A DNA stretch of 64,000 bases, taken from contig NC_066592.1 of NCBI RefSeq assembly GCF_905475345.1, forward strand, positions 8,899,501-8,963,500. Reading direction: 5' to 3'. Shown piece by piece: positions 1 to 13,500 of this stretch. A program made the translations under genes and the position numbers. Within the stretch, counting starts at the first letter, position 1, and every line of letters starts with the position of its first letter. The notes under the pieces are model-generated. The model had not been told where the DNA came from. It saw only the letters and a program-made list of their open reading frames with translations, and searched no databases. The stretch is from Vespula vulgaris (lineage: Eukaryota > Arthropoda > Insecta > Hymenoptera > Vespidae).

Positions 1-1824
1 TGTTTGATAGTAAGTTCTTAGCGTGCTAATGGCTATTTGAGAGTAAAAATTTTTGAACTCATTCTTGAATGGATGCAATATTTGAGAGTACTTTAAAAAG
101 CAACTATCATAAGGAACTCACAAGTTTATACCTAGTTTAACTTTGTATCTTTTGATATTATAACATTAAGAAAAACCTTCAAGCACCGCTACCCTTTAAC
201 CGAAGAGAACTTTAAAAATAAAAGTGTTTGTTGCTTATTGTAGTATTAATGTCGATTAATATATTGAGTGCTTAGCTTGTATCAAGTGTATTCGCAGCAG
301 TGATGGAAAGTCCTTAAGCAGGTTGCATGGAGTTTACAACTGATCTTCGGTTTTTTCCTGGTAAGCAGAAATAAATAAGAATTTTCTTTTGGAGTAGCTT
401 AATCAATATTTTTAATTATCTATTTAACTGTAATAATATTTCATTGAATATGTTTATTGATAACAAACAAAAATTGCCTGTCATAAATCACATATACTTT
501 TTTGTTTAATTTTATACTACTTTTTATATTTAGTAATAGTCCTTTCTTTTATTTATTGTTCTACTTTTTAACATTTCATTGGTGTATCATATCACTAGCA
601 AAATAATGTTATATATTGCCATAATGGCAGAAAAAATCACAATTATATTTTGATTGCTTCTTAAAGTATTATTCAAAATTGATATAAATTTTTATAATTT
701 TGATTTAAATATACATTTAATTTATTAAAAAAAATGAAGGTTTAATTGTTTTCAATCAATATATAATAAATATATCATAAAAAATCATTCTTACTGGAGT
801 AAAAAATTGTTAAAACCTTTATTGGTGATTGGATCATTACTGAAACATATAAATAAATGATTTAATGAGGGATTTAAAATTTAAATAATTAATTAGTAAA
901 ATTTGATACCATACAATATCATTAAAACTATAGCCATTAAATATAGCTCTGAAAAAGTTTTTTGGAATGAAGAACAAGCTAGTGTTACATTTTAGACAAT
1001 ATAAAAAGAATCATTTTTGTGAGAATCATTCAGTGAGTATGGGAGGTTTTTTTTTCTATTAGATTATATGCTACTTAATACTATCTTTTAATTATTATAA
1101 TTTATACTACTTTTTAATATTTTCGTAAAAAATAAGTGAAATTGGTGTTAATGTTTATTATAATACGATAGAGAAAAATAAGGAAAATGACATAGAAGTA
1201 GAAATATATTTAATATTTTCATGAAACACTTCAAAAATGGAATCTTTTGAATCTAACAAAGAGTTATTGTAATTTTAAAAGACAAGTATATGGAATTATT
1301 ATGCTTCTTTAATGGTTTTTAATGTTATTGATTTATTTTTACAACAGGTTAAAAAAAAGATGTTTCTATAATCATTGTTAAAGTAGTTTATATGACATTT
1401 ATATTTCTTATTAAATTTTTTTAAGTTTTTCTCTACCTAGACATCTAAGACTATCTAAGACTATTTTATTAAAATATTATGTAATAAATTAAAAAAAAAT
1501 AGTTTTTGTAGTGCTAAATTAGCACTTGTTAAATTATTACACAAGTTTCTACATTTTTTCAAACACATCTATTAATAAACTAACTGAAATTATACTATTA
1601 TCTATATTGCTTTTAAGATAAGTTAAATAAAAGTGAAAATAAATATATTTAATGTAAACCGTAATATTAACTATGAAATAAAGTATTTCTTGCGCTGGGT
1701 CTTAAAAATAAGTTGTACGTTGCTAAGCTATCGATCGTAGTTAAGACGTACATATAATAGATCTAAACCAAACACAATCTATTAAGATTTTCTTGGAAGT
1801 AAAGAGATGGTGGACAGCAGGGGG

Positions 1825-1828
<4 letters not shown>

Positions 1829-1868
<40 letters not shown>
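1829..1868. repeat. (AG)n microsatellite
   Basis: An uninterrupted run of about 20 AG dinucleotides directly follows a short G-run. Confidence 0.95.
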
Positions 1869-1869
<1 letters not shown>

Positions 1870-2926
1870 TATTGTTACGTCGTTTAAGACCTACAGTTTA
1901 CTCGCGGCTGAGTTTTTGCGAGGTGTGGTTTTTCTGCTTACAGAAAAGAATTTCAAGTTCCTCGTCTAATGTAATTACTGTTATTTAGTTGGGTAAGCTT
2001 TTTTTATAAATATTTTATTTATTTACATATTTTTTAAATACGCATTTCTTAAAATTAAGTAATCGATGGTTTGTCCAATGATATGAGATTTTATAAGTTT
2101 TGACATGCAGTTATCGAGTAACATTTCCTTTGTTCGCTTACGTACATATATAATGTTATTTAATGTTATATGATTTTTTAACTATTATTTGATCATTTAC
2201 TTAATCAATAATGTGGTAATATCTTAAAAGATTTTTTTCTACATCTTTTTGTTTATATTATTACATTCGCCTATTATATGTCATATTCATTTGTTACGTT
2301 CATATGTGCATAAATATCATTTGTTAATTGTGAGCATTCGTTGTTTATATCTTTCCGTTGAGTCTATAATGATTTTATGAAATCATATTCGAAATCCGAT
2401 AATGTATGATTAGAGAAATGATTATAGAAATGTTTGTTTAAGATGTAGTTTATTTATAGTTTATAAGTTTTTTCCTGTTTTAGAAATTGTGTTATAAAAA
2501 GATTATTATGAAATGAAAATAAGTAAATGCGTTTACCTATTGGATCAAAGTTGATATACATATACATATATGTTAGAAACATTATTTCTTTTGTTCTTCA
2601 TATATTTAAATCTGATGGTCAAAGCGATAAGAAAAATTGCAAGTATTGTGATAATAGAAGTGGCTTCTTTCTTGATTTATTTACAATTTGCAGAAATTCA
2701 TTCTTTTATATATATATTTCTAAAATTCTAGATTCATTGATCTTTTATAATAAATATTTTATCTCGATGTAATTAGAGTGTTGTAGTTCGCAAGTTTTAT
2801 ACATTTGAAACATTTATAGATATGTGTTTATATACCGATATAGTATATACTTTTTTATGATATGATATTTGATTTGATGTATGGTATTTGTGTTTTGTAT
2901 CTTACGATAAATAATGCGTGCATACG

Positions 2927-3060
2927 CAATATATATAATATATAATACAATATTATATATACTATATTGTACTATATTATATATATAATACATATAATAT
3001 ATAATATAATTTAATTTAATATATATATACATATATATATACAATATATACATATATAAT
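2927..3060. repeat. AT-only palindromic low-complexity tract
   Basis: About 130 bp of TATATA/ATAATA sequence that can fold back on itself. No coding content. Confidence 0.8.
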
Positions 3061-4439
3061 TAATTTTTATATTTCAAGTAAAATATTGAAATCATAGTGT
3101 AATTAATGTTTAGTGATACATAATAAATAATAATTTCATCAAGTTTTATCTATACATATGTAAATATAAAAAAAGTTATTTTAATTATAATATTATAATA
3201 ACTATTGAATTTTCTTTTTTATCGTTCATTTTTTATATTAAATTGCCATTATTCTTTGAAATCTCACATTTAATATAAAAATTTTGATTTAAAAAATTAA
3301 TATCAAATAAATTGAAATTAATAATATTTTATAAAATATATTTATTTTTTCTAAAATATATAATATGGATTCAAACAATGACAAAGAATTTTTTGTTGAT
3401 AATTTATCAAATATATATATTTAATAGTAAAGTATATTTAAATTTCAATGTACGCATATTATAGTTTCTTTCTTAGGCTGAATAATCTTTAATTTTTTGA
3501 ATTTAATTTGTTTTATTATTTTTAATAAAATGTGAAATTTTAATACGCTGATTCCTTTTATTTCTGAATTACCATAAATGCTACTAGTAAAAATATTAAA
3601 AAACTAAAATAAAATACAAATATTAATATTTCACGTAATCATAACTTAACATGTATTAAAATTTTTTACCAAAATATTGAGTATTTTCCATAAATAGCTT
3701 TATAGCTATTTATGTAAAGTATAATTGTAAATAGAAATATAGTTCATTGGCAGTCAAGCAAGTTTCTCAGATAGCACTTATGGCACAAAATTTTTGTTAA
3801 CCTTCTATTCTATGTTTTATAATAAATTTTTTACTATTCATTGATTAATATAATTTAATTTAGTATATTATACATGGTAATATCATCTATTTTTAATATG
3901 ATTTAATATAATTGCTATCCTTTTTTAGACAATACACTTCCACTGTCAAATAATATCACATTTTATTATAAAATAAAATCACGAAGCAGCAGGCTATTAT
4001 TCAAAATATGCATGTGTGTGTGTGTGTATTGCTTATTATTTTACTACCGTTACTATAAATTTAATCAAAAATATATTTGTCTGTACTATTTTAATTGTAT
4101 TATTATAAGTACAGGTAATAATAAACAACAATATGTAGGGACGAAAATCTCCATTTTTATTAAAGGGGGCATATATGGAAAAGATGGCCTAAGGGCTTGA
4201 ATAGTTTACAATAGTGATTCAAAGCAGTTATCTGGAAAACGAAAGAAGGCTCAGATTCAAATTCTAATACAAATCATCCAAGGGCCTAATTTTTTATGAA
4301 TCGTACAAATATGTATATATTTCAGGTTTTGGTTAGTTTTTGGTCGTGAAACCGAAGCAGGAGACATAGGATAAAATAGGAGTTTTGATGGATAAATAGA
4401 CTGGAAAACGAATAAAACAGAGAATATTATATATTAATA

Positions 4440-4510
4440 CTAACCGTATCGGTGTTTTGCTATACCGATTTTTACCATAACCGGTTACTTGACCGGTGCA
4501 TAAATTGTAC
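4440..4510 (+). repeat. Left terminal/subterminal inverted repeat of PLE1
   Basis: Two related blocks: an outer TAACCGTATCGG block at 4441 and an inner TTACCATAACCGGT block followed by ACTTGACCGG. The inner block matches the reverse complement of 5838-5875, and the outer block matches the reverse complement of 6010-6050. Confidence 0.75.
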
Positions 4511-4617
4511 GCAATAAATGTTGTTTTTTCAACTGGAATGGTCAATTTATTGTAAGCAATAATATTTACAATATATCTTTTAAATAATAATAAAATAACC
4601 ACTCATATATTTTCGTT

Positions 4618-4654
<37 letters not shown>

Positions 4655-4664
4655 GTATGTATAT
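4618..4664. repeat. (TA)n(TGTA)n microsatellite
   Basis: An AT dinucleotide run passes directly into five TGTA units, just beyond the transposase stop codon inside PLE1. Confidence 0.9.
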
Positions 4665-5837
4665 AACAGAAGATCATAGTGTTTACTTTACTTAAAAATA
4701 AATGAATGATGGTTTTGATTTATTTAGTGACATTTTTTGCAAATGATAGGATTCTCTTTCATACATTTATCGCAAACATATTTTTTACTAATTATACAAG
4801 ATTTAGTTGTTTTGTTTTTTTTGCACAATCGTATCTGACATTTTTTGCAAGTGCGAAATATTGTCTTGGTCACTTAACATTTCTTGTAAGTTTTCTTTTT
4901 CTTCTTGGAGAAATTCGTGATATTCTTCGGCTAGCTCTTCTGCTATTTGTAGTACAAATTATTGTCTGGATATATTTTGTCCACTTGTTTCTTTAAAAAG
5001 AATCCATGCATTTATACCAACCAAAAGTATATTGAAAGAAACTTGTACAGGCCATCTATAAGATTTTGATTTGACGCTATACTTTCTTACCATTTGTTGA
5101 TCGGTGACATCGAAGCCAAATTTGGTTTTGTTATAATATGCAACTGTTTTAGGTATTCTATCATTATTGCTTAATATTATTAATTTTTATTCTTTTATGC
5201 TTTCAACTTAGTATTGTAACTTTTTTGGCTGGTTTGGATTTATAAAATTTTAGAGTACAATTATTTGTTTTGTAAAGTACTGTTGAGAAACGTTCCAATT
5301 CGTCTTTTACAGATTTTCTAACTGAGACAATTCTCTTCTGTTACTCCGAATACTCCCAAATAATATTGTTCGTTTTGCTAATAATTTTGTCGCCAGTGAT
5401 GCATTTGTGAAAAAGTTGTCCATCGTAATATTTCTGCAACATCCAGTAAATTGTTCAACTATTTTAAGGATAATAAATTCACCGAGTGGTATTGACGACG
5501 GTCGGGATTCTTCTTTTTTCAAATATGAAAAACTCTTTGTAATGTATTTACTGTTAACATCCGATGTTAATCAAAACTTGATGCCAAATTTATTAGGCTT
5601 ACTTATATATACTATGTAGTGTGTAAATTTACATCTTACTTTTGTAAGGAATAGTTGCACATCAACAGTCAGATTCATATCAGGCTTGTAATTATTTTGA
5701 TTATTTTCAATAAATCTGTTTATTATATATAAAATTAGAGCAAAATCATGTTAAGATATATGCAATTATCTATAGTTGTGATACTTGAGCCTAAAGATAA
5801 GATCCCAAATGAAAAAATTTAGAAAATGATAAAACAT

Positions 5838-6050
5838 TTGTACATCGGTCAAATGACCGGTTATGGTAAGAAACGGGGGTGAAAAATTTTTCTCAGAAAA
5901 AGCAAAAGAAAAAAAAGAAACCAAAGGTGAGAAATTAATTAACAAGAAAATCTAAAACTTTACAGATAGTTGATGATAATCGGAAAAAATAATATATATG
6001 TATAAATTTATAATGAAATCATGAATCGGTCAAATGACCGGTACGGTTAA
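5838..6050 (-). repeat. Right terminal and subterminal repeats of PLE1
   Basis: Two copies of CGGTCAAATGACCG lie about 165 bp apart (near 5846 and 6016). The motif is itself an inverted repeat, CGGTCA-AA-TGACCG. Read inward from 6050 on the minus strand, the element starts TTAACCGTACCGGTCATTTG. Confidence 0.75.
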
Positions 6051-9000
6051 TGTTAAAACTAAAAATTTCAAGTTACTTATCTTTAATGATTCAAGAATGG
6101 ATTTGCGTCTCAATGATAGGCGAAAAACATTTAGCGAAAGTTATGAGCGAATACAGACCATTCAACTTATTATAGACTGACTTTTGTATAATCTTTTTAG
6201 TTTATTACTGTTTTCACAAAATGCCGTATATAGACTTTTTAATTAATTATCAGTCTCACAGAATATAGAATACAGATTTATTAATTAGTTATCGGTTTTA
6301 CAGAATGCAGAATACAGATTTAAGAACTAACAGCTTAAGAACTAAACAGACTTATTAACTAATTACAGAATAATTTTTTTTATAGAATAATGGTTTACAG
6401 ATTAATGAATACTGTTTAGGTTTTTATAACTGATTCCTTCTGACTTCCCTTTCTTCAGCTGCAGATAATTCGTTACATAAAGATCTTGTCTGAGGATAAA
6501 ACATTCACTTTTATCTCTTCTTTCTATTAGATGAACGTATTAACGCTTATGATTTTGATTAGTTTGAAGTTTAACAAAAAATCTCTTGGATTATGAAGTA
6601 AGATCGACGCAAATTTCAAAAAAATTATCGAAATACATTTTTATAATCAAAGATATTAAAGATACTCTAAACTGTTTATGTTTCTGGAGGTATCAGGCGA
6701 ACGTATCGTTGATCTGAAGTTCAAAATATTATAGTGTCGATAACAGCGCGATGTAAAGTATAGCGAACGTTTGCTAAAGGCTGAGAAAACATCGGTTTAT
6801 TTCCTGTTTTAAGTAAATCTTTAGAAGTTATGCATTTATAATCTTGAACAAGGAAAATATTAATCGTGGAAAAAGAAAGAAATAAATGTACGTTATAATA
6901 TTATTTCTATGAAAAGTTATAGCGAGAGAACGTATTTTGTCTTCAAATATTATGATTATCTGTTTTATATCAACTAGAGTATTTTCTTTTAATAAAAAGA
7001 TACAATTGATTATCTTGTTCATTTCCATATGAAAATTATTAGGTACAATTATGAAAACGTATTTTTTATCCGTTCCTTTTCTCGTGTTTTTCAATAAGAT
7101 AAAATATATTTTTCCGATAGATAAATTAATATAATAACGATCCCGATTATATTATTTCAGTTTCTTATTTACATACTCATAGTTTTCATCAAAAGTTTAA
7201 TGATTTTCTTAATATTTGTTGAATCTTAAATTGAGTCCTTCGTAAACTTCTTAATTTCGCTTTCTTTTTGTCATATAAATTGAAATTAGCGATATGTTTA
7301 GCATTCTACTAAGCATTAGAAGAAGGAATATTTTCCCTTTTAGGATATTGCCTGGAGTAATGATTATTTTTATCACATCTATAATGATTTTTTTTCTAAT
7401 GGTTTTCTAGTATTCTTGTATTCTGTGTTATAAGTAAATTTTTAGAGTCTGTTTTATTCATTGATCAATCTAATTTAAGTCATTCATGCTTCTTATATTT
7501 TCACACTCTTTAAATTTTCTTGTGCTTTTAGCTTCTGCGTTTTAATTAGTCGAATGAGAAACAATTATATTAATCAGTGGTAATTTTTCGTAACATTGCC
7601 ATTTATATCCTTACCTATTTCTGTAAAGTGGTAATTTAACTTTCCTAAAAAAGATCATCAATTTAAAACGGAGAACAGGAATGGAAGTGGCAATTTAATG
7701 GATGTCCGTCATAAGATGTTTTCGGAGTGGTTAATGACTTTTGTCGACAGATATTCTATTTTTAGGATTATTCAATTACATGACGATTCAGTCAGAAGTT
7801 TAATGAAATTTTTGTTCATGAAAATAATCTCTTTTCGTCTATTTTTAATTTGTTATCATTCATAACAATATTGATATAATTTTTTTTTTATTGCTACTGA
7901 AGATTGCAAATGTATGTATGTAATGGTGGAATTCTATCAATAAATTTATCCTGTAGAAATTGGATGACATAAATAAAAATAAAGTAGAAGATTTAAATCA
8001 CATTTCTCTTTCTTTCTCTCTCTCTTTTTTCTCGTTAGTTTGTAAAATAAAGAATAATATATTACAATGAAATTTCACTTTTAGAAGATAAGAAATATGG
8101 AGCGCGAAAGAAATTTATATTTGTAATTATAAACATTAATTTCTATTATTTTCATTCGATATTAAATTAATAAAACTTCTTATCGTATTTGCTTTTCTTA
8201 TTCGTTTCTTAACGAAAAAATAATATAATTTTAAAATATCATCCATGATAACATTAATATGAAGTTGTTATTTTTTAGTAAAAACTGGAAAAATAATTAC
8301 TTGAAATAAATTTTCATGTTCGTTACCAACGACCTTCAGAAATTCATTATTGCAATGATATCTTTACAAGATAATGGTATCACAGCCAATAGATAAGATA
8401 GTGTATTGTAACCGATAAAGGTGAACTTTTTTGTCGATTTTTGCAATTTGTAGTTTTAAAATCCTTTTTTATGTTTATGAAATATAAAAAAAGATTAAAA
8501 ATGTTAAAGGATTATGCTGAGTATTTTACAAATTTTGATTTTTATAAAAGTTTAACATGTTCATGTTTTCTGTAATGTTTCCCTTAACAAAATTGATATT
8601 CTTTGAATAATTGGTTATATCATCGGTACAGTGAACTACTAGATATATGAAAGGAAATATCGAATAGTATATCTTTAAAGATTATGTTCATTCCATATCG
8701 ACAAATATCCCTTTCCATATTAACATTTTCATGCCATTAGGTAGATTCACTGAAAAATAACAGTATTTTTTATGAAATCACAATATAAGTTAAATGAGAT
8801 AACAAACACTTAAATGAAAAAAAAAAAGACAGAATTCCAGCGGGTGATTAAACAAAAACAAAAAAATTCAAATATCCCTCTATAAGAATCTTTTGAATAG
8901 TATTTCGCATTATTTTGAACGTTAAACATTTAAAAAGAATTTTTTAAGGCTGTTTATTACTTTTTGCTCAAAGCATATGTTATAATAGTGACAAATATAA

Positions 9001-9185
9001 ATTACGAAGGGAATAGGGGACAATGTCTTTATTATGCGCCTATCGTATTAGTGTATATAAACTTGTCTAGATTATACACCTTTCATGCGTAAAATAACAA
9101 TTAAGTTAGTGTGGGTAGAGTAAGTGATGTTAGTAGGGTGAACTCACAATTATCATTTTCTCATATTTATATATTTTTTTGATGA
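6051..9185. other. Non-coding region upstream of the ABC transporter
   Basis: No reading frame with a recognisable domain. A pyrimidine-rich CT stretch lies near 8000-8030. The 88-codon minus-strand frame at 6828-7094 is AT-rich, I/K/N-biased and unassigned. Confidence 0.5.
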
Positions 9186-9290
9186 TGGTAGACGTCTCAT
9201 AGTGATTACGTAAATAAGATGCATGACGTAAATGTATACAGAATAATAAATATAACTAGAATACAAATTTGCGATTAATCTTATAGTGGA
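9186..9290 (+). repeat. Repeat shared with 47161-47285, probably LTR/UTR sequence of a Copia-like element
   Basis: The segment starts with a GTAGxGTCTCxTAGTGATT-like block and ends with ATAACTAG-ATA-AAATTTGCGAT. Both blocks recur in the same order at 47161-47285, directly after a Copia integrase remnant. It has no coding potential. The LTR or UTR identity is inferred from that association only. Confidence 0.45.
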
Positions 9291-9377
9291 AATCACGAAA
9301 GAAATAATGCTGGGAGTTCTATTCTATAGTATGGAAATAAATATTCGTTTTCATTTTTATAAAAACAATATATAAGT

Positions 9378-9397
9378 ATATATATATATATATATAA

Positions 9398-9450
<53 letters not shown>
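9378..9450. repeat. (TA)n microsatellite
   Basis: About 70 bp of nearly pure TA with one interruption. The 71-residue minus-strand frame over it (YIYIYI) is an artefact. Confidence 0.95.
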
Positions 9451-9489
9451 CATATGTACAGAATCACGGTATATAAAAGTGATAAGGAA

Positions 9490-9600
9490 CATTTCAAACT
9501 GATAAGTGATTAAATTCTTGATTTTGAATTTCATTTAAAATTTAAATATAATTACAAAAAGAATAAGTTAGTTGATTATATTCGTTTATCTCCTTTATTT
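9490..9600 (+). repeat. Repeat shared with 52415-52510 downstream of a Copia pol remnant
   Basis: AAACTGATAAGTGATTA followed by TTTAAATATAATTACAAAAAG and AATAAGTTAGTTG closely matches 52420-52500, which directly follows a Copia RNase H remnant. It is probably the 3' UTR or LTR start of the same Copia family, left here without its coding part. Confidence 0.5.
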
Positions 9601-9667
9601 AGATTAGATTTCAAGGGGGGTCATTATATGAACTTATTTTTCACGTAAAATGTTGAAAACAGCATTT

Positions 9668-9950
9668 ATGCCAACAATAAATCTAGACAATTTTATTGAT
9701 GTTTATGAACTAGGTCTCATTTTGAACATGAAGATTTAAAAGAAAAAACAGCTTTTTTGAAAAAGCTTTATTTTTATGCATAAATTATTTTCAATAACTC
9801 CATTTTTTAATACGATTTTTATCAAAAGCAGCTTTCTCAAAAATTTGAAGTTTAAACCTGCATCTTTAAAATGAGACCTTGTTCATTAAAATCGATCAAA
9901 AATTACATTGATTTATTAAATATATTATGGTTTAAATTTATTGTTGGTGT
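9668..9950. mobile_element. Fold-back (MITE-like) element
   Basis: The left arm begins CCAACAATAAAT at 9671 and runs through GGTCTCATTTTGAACATGAAG. The right arm is its approximate reverse complement, ending TTATTGTTGG at 9938-9947. The arms are roughly 100-140 bp each, partly diverged, around a short AT-rich centre. There is no coding sequence. This fits a non-autonomous DNA transposon, but no autonomous partner is seen in the window. Confidence 0.6.
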
Positions 9951-10582
9951 AAACCATTATAAAACCAGGGATGATGAATAGTTTAAACGTTATTATATAT
10001 ACAGAAACGTACTTGTGAATGTTTCGTACTTCTATGTCAAATTTTGTTTTCGCTTATTGTAGACAAAATGATTTATTTCTAAGGTAAACTTTTTAGAAAC
10101 ATTCGCAATGATCCTTTTAATAGTTTATTCCTGTGTGTTAAAGAGATTTTTTATTTTTTAGTAAAAGTCCGATAAATTACATAACATTTTATTATGTGAT
10201 GCAATTCATGTTCATTTTCGTATTACACCAGCGATATTATTGCTTTAAATGAAATAACATTTCTTAAATATGTACAGAAAATATGATTTGTATTTGCACA
10301 ATTTGATGAAATTATTAGAAATAACTTAGGAGAATTTTTGTAACCGTTCTCGTGCTATCAACCACCGAGAAAAATGATAATTTATCGATGAATACAAGAT
10401 AACTAAAGTAATTAAGCGAATGAGATAGTATTACAATGATATTTCAAGTTCCGAAAGATATATACATATATAAAATCTTTCTTGCTTCCAGATGTGTTCA
10501 CACATTGTTCTAATTTTCTGATAACAGATACCTCGAGCAAGCATAAACAGAGAACGAGCTCGATTGATAAAGACATCTTACC

Positions 10583-13500
10583 ATGGATAAGAATGAGAGA
10601 AGTAAAGTAAAAAATCCACGGGAACAAGCTGGTTTTCTCTCGATCGTTACGTTCAAGTGAGTAAAAAAAGATTTATTTATTTTACTTATTATGTTTATAG
10701 GTACCTTTATTTATTATGTTTATTTTTATTATCCTTTTGAAAAAAATATTTTCTTTGGTAAATTGTTAGTATTAATTACTATTAATTATTAGTTTCAATT
10801 ATTAATTATCATGAATTATTAAATTATGAATAAAAAAACTAAATAAACTGAAATTGTTACATTTTATAAAATGTAATAATAACTAGTATCGATATTTAAT
10901 TTATATATCTCTTATATTAAAGTTTTTTGATCTAAAGATCTGAATTGATAATTATACTAATTAGTTTAGTAGAAATATACAATAATGTTTATACTACTAT
11001 ATGTATAACCTAAAAATATAATATTATAATATTTATATACTATAGTATCTAGAAAAGTATACTACTAAAAGTAAATTTGTAATGATTTTTATAAAATAGT
11101 GATTAATACTAAAATATAAAATAAGAATTATATAATAAATTTCGGTATTAATATTTTTTAAATAATGTACATTTAGATATTATTTAAATTAACATTAATT
11201 AATTTTTAATAATAATTAAATAATAGATTTATCATTGAAATAATTAGATAAATAATATATACATTTTTTGTTTAAATATTTAGATTAGTATTTGTTAGAA
11301 ATTGTATTTATTTCTCGAATAAATGCTGCTTTTATTTTTCGTTTCTTTTTTTATTTGTCGAATTTCTTTCTCTGGAACGCAGAAGTATATAATATGTTCT
11401 TAAATAGTTTAATTAATATAATAAGTGTTTATAATATATCATATTATGCCATGTGTTGTTTACTACATCTTCTAATAGGTTATGGTCTTCAAAGAATTCA
11501 AAATTAGTATATTAAAAGTTGATGAAATGATGTAAATGAAATAAGAGAATTAATTTCTAAATAAAACCTTTATAGAAAATACTGAAGATATTGAAAAATT
11601 AAACCAATCAGATCATGAATGAAGGGAATTACAGATGAAAAGTGTATAGATATGTTATGATCTAAGGAATTACTATAGTGGAATTATAATTAAAACGGAC
11701 AAAACTAAGATCAATGGACAAATAATGATAAGAAAGCACTTGTATTAATTCTATCATTTATTTCAAAGAACCAATTCAATATGATCAAGAAGAACAAAAT
11801 GATAATGATAAGATATGCATAGAAACAATTAAAAGACATACATGAATTAAAAAGTTCAATAAAAATGTAGTTAGACGAACTAACGGAAATGCCTAATCAA
11901 ATTATGACACAACATATAAATGATTTCTAAAGTAAAACAGAAAAACTTGAAGAAGCTTGTACTTAAAATTCAGATTACTTCTATTGTGTTATTGAATTTC
12001 TTTGCAACAGTATTAATATTACTAATTATTTTTTTAATAGTTATTTTTATTAGTTAATATTAATTACAAAATACAAATTGTTTCAGGTGGATATTTAAGA
12101 CTTTTCTACTTGGATATAAAAGAGAGTTACAAGAGACTGATCTATATTCTCCATTGAAAGAGCATCAAAGTAATCTTTTAGGAGATTGCATCGTTAAAAT
12201 CTGGGAAGATGAAGAGAGAAAATGTAGAACAAAAAAGAATGGATCTACGCCACGATTGTATAAAGTACTGACAAAATGTTTTGGAAGAAATATCATGTTG
12301 ATTGGTATTGCTTTAGCATTCATAGAGTTTATTAGCAGGTAAAACAAAGATTAATATATATTCCATTAAGTAATTTCAGATTACTATTTTGTGCAATTTA
12401 TTTTCCTTCTTCTAAAGTTAAGAGGAAATGAGATGTGAAAAATGTTAATTTTGTCAAGTTAAAAATGAATTTTTTCTTTGTTTTTTTTTTATATTAATGA
12501 TATTACTGTCAACATTTCAGAATTGCTCAACCATTGATACTTGGACATCTGTTACATCTCTTGAGTACAAAGAAAGAAGAAGTAGATCCAGAAATATATT
12601 ATTATGCCATTGTGTTCATCTTACTTCCTTTCATGGACTGTTTCATTTTCCATTTAACTTTACAAGAATTGATGCACTTTGGAATGAAAATGAAAGTAGC
12701 CTGTTGTACTTTGATTTATAGAAAAATGCTCAGATTGTCTAATTCAGTTTTTGAAGATGGAACATCAGCTGGGCAAGTAAGAAGTATTAATATTTTCTCT
12801 GCTAATTTATTTAATTAAAAATAAGGTAAGGTTAAAATTTATTTAAAAACAATAGATTATAATTATAAATTATTATAATGAAATATGCGAAATGATTTTA
12901 ATGATCAAATTGTCCAAATAAAATAATAATTTATAAGACGGAAAATGTTATAACGTTTTTATAAAATATATTGATTTTTTCAGATGATTAATCTCATGAG
13001 TAACGATGCTAGCAGATTAGATTATATAACACAAAGTATTCATTATATGTGGATTGGTCCAATCCAAACATTAATCATTGCTTGTATTCTTTATTGGCAA
13101 TTAGGAGCAGCACCAGTTGCAGGTTTAGTCCTGTTTTTGTTTTTTATTCCCCTTCAAGGTGTGTATATTTTTCTATTAAATATTTAGAGAATGATCATAT
13201 TGAAGAAAATGACCTTTGTTTGATAATTTTAGGGTATATTGGAAAAAGAGCAGCAAAGCTGATGCTATTGTCAGCCCAAAGAACAGACGAAAGATTGCGA
13301 CTAATGAACGAACTAATTGCTGGTGTACAGATTATAAAAATGTATGCCTGGGAAATACCTTTTTCACAAATCGTCGAAAAAACCAGGAAGTAAGAAATTA
13401 CATTGATGAACATGGTCATTTAGGAAATTCATAGTTTATCAGTTACATCATATATCTTAAATGTTACATCATTTATCAAAAATCTTAATAATTTAATGTT

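Larger units (their letters stand above)
1..4439. other. AT-rich non-coding region, no gene recognised
   Basis: I see no coding signal beyond short chance reading frames in very AT-rich DNA. The region holds an AG microsatellite at about 1829-1868, a nearly pure A/T palindromic stretch at about 2927-3060, and a short TG run at about 4012-4026. The small frames at 2527-2772 and 2814-3053 are built from Y/I/N-rich low-complexity codons and have no recognisable domain. Confidence 0.6.
4440..6050 (-). mobile_element. piggyBac-like element PLE1, degraded, with both ends visible
   Basis: The minus strand encodes the second half of a piggyBac transposase (DDE_Tnp_1_7 type). In order it shows a first catalytic-site remnant V-D-V-Q-L-F near 5640 (usually D-E-Q-L-F), then 'PLGEFIILKIVEQFTG' and 'MDNFFTNASLATKLL' (5307-5522, second Asp kept), then a 'YNKTKFGFDVTDQ' stretch near 5110-5150, and a C-terminal cysteine-rich zinc-binding tail with repeated C-x2-C pairs ending near 4714. 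Several stops and frameshifts break the frame. The ends carry inverted copies of a sequence with the core CGGTCAAATGACCG. The right edge reads TTAACCGTACCGG from the outside (TTAA at 6047-6050), and the left edge is a decayed version at 4440, which fits piggyBac's TTAA target. It encodes a cut-and-paste transposase remnant and is certainly non-functional. Confidence 0.88.
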
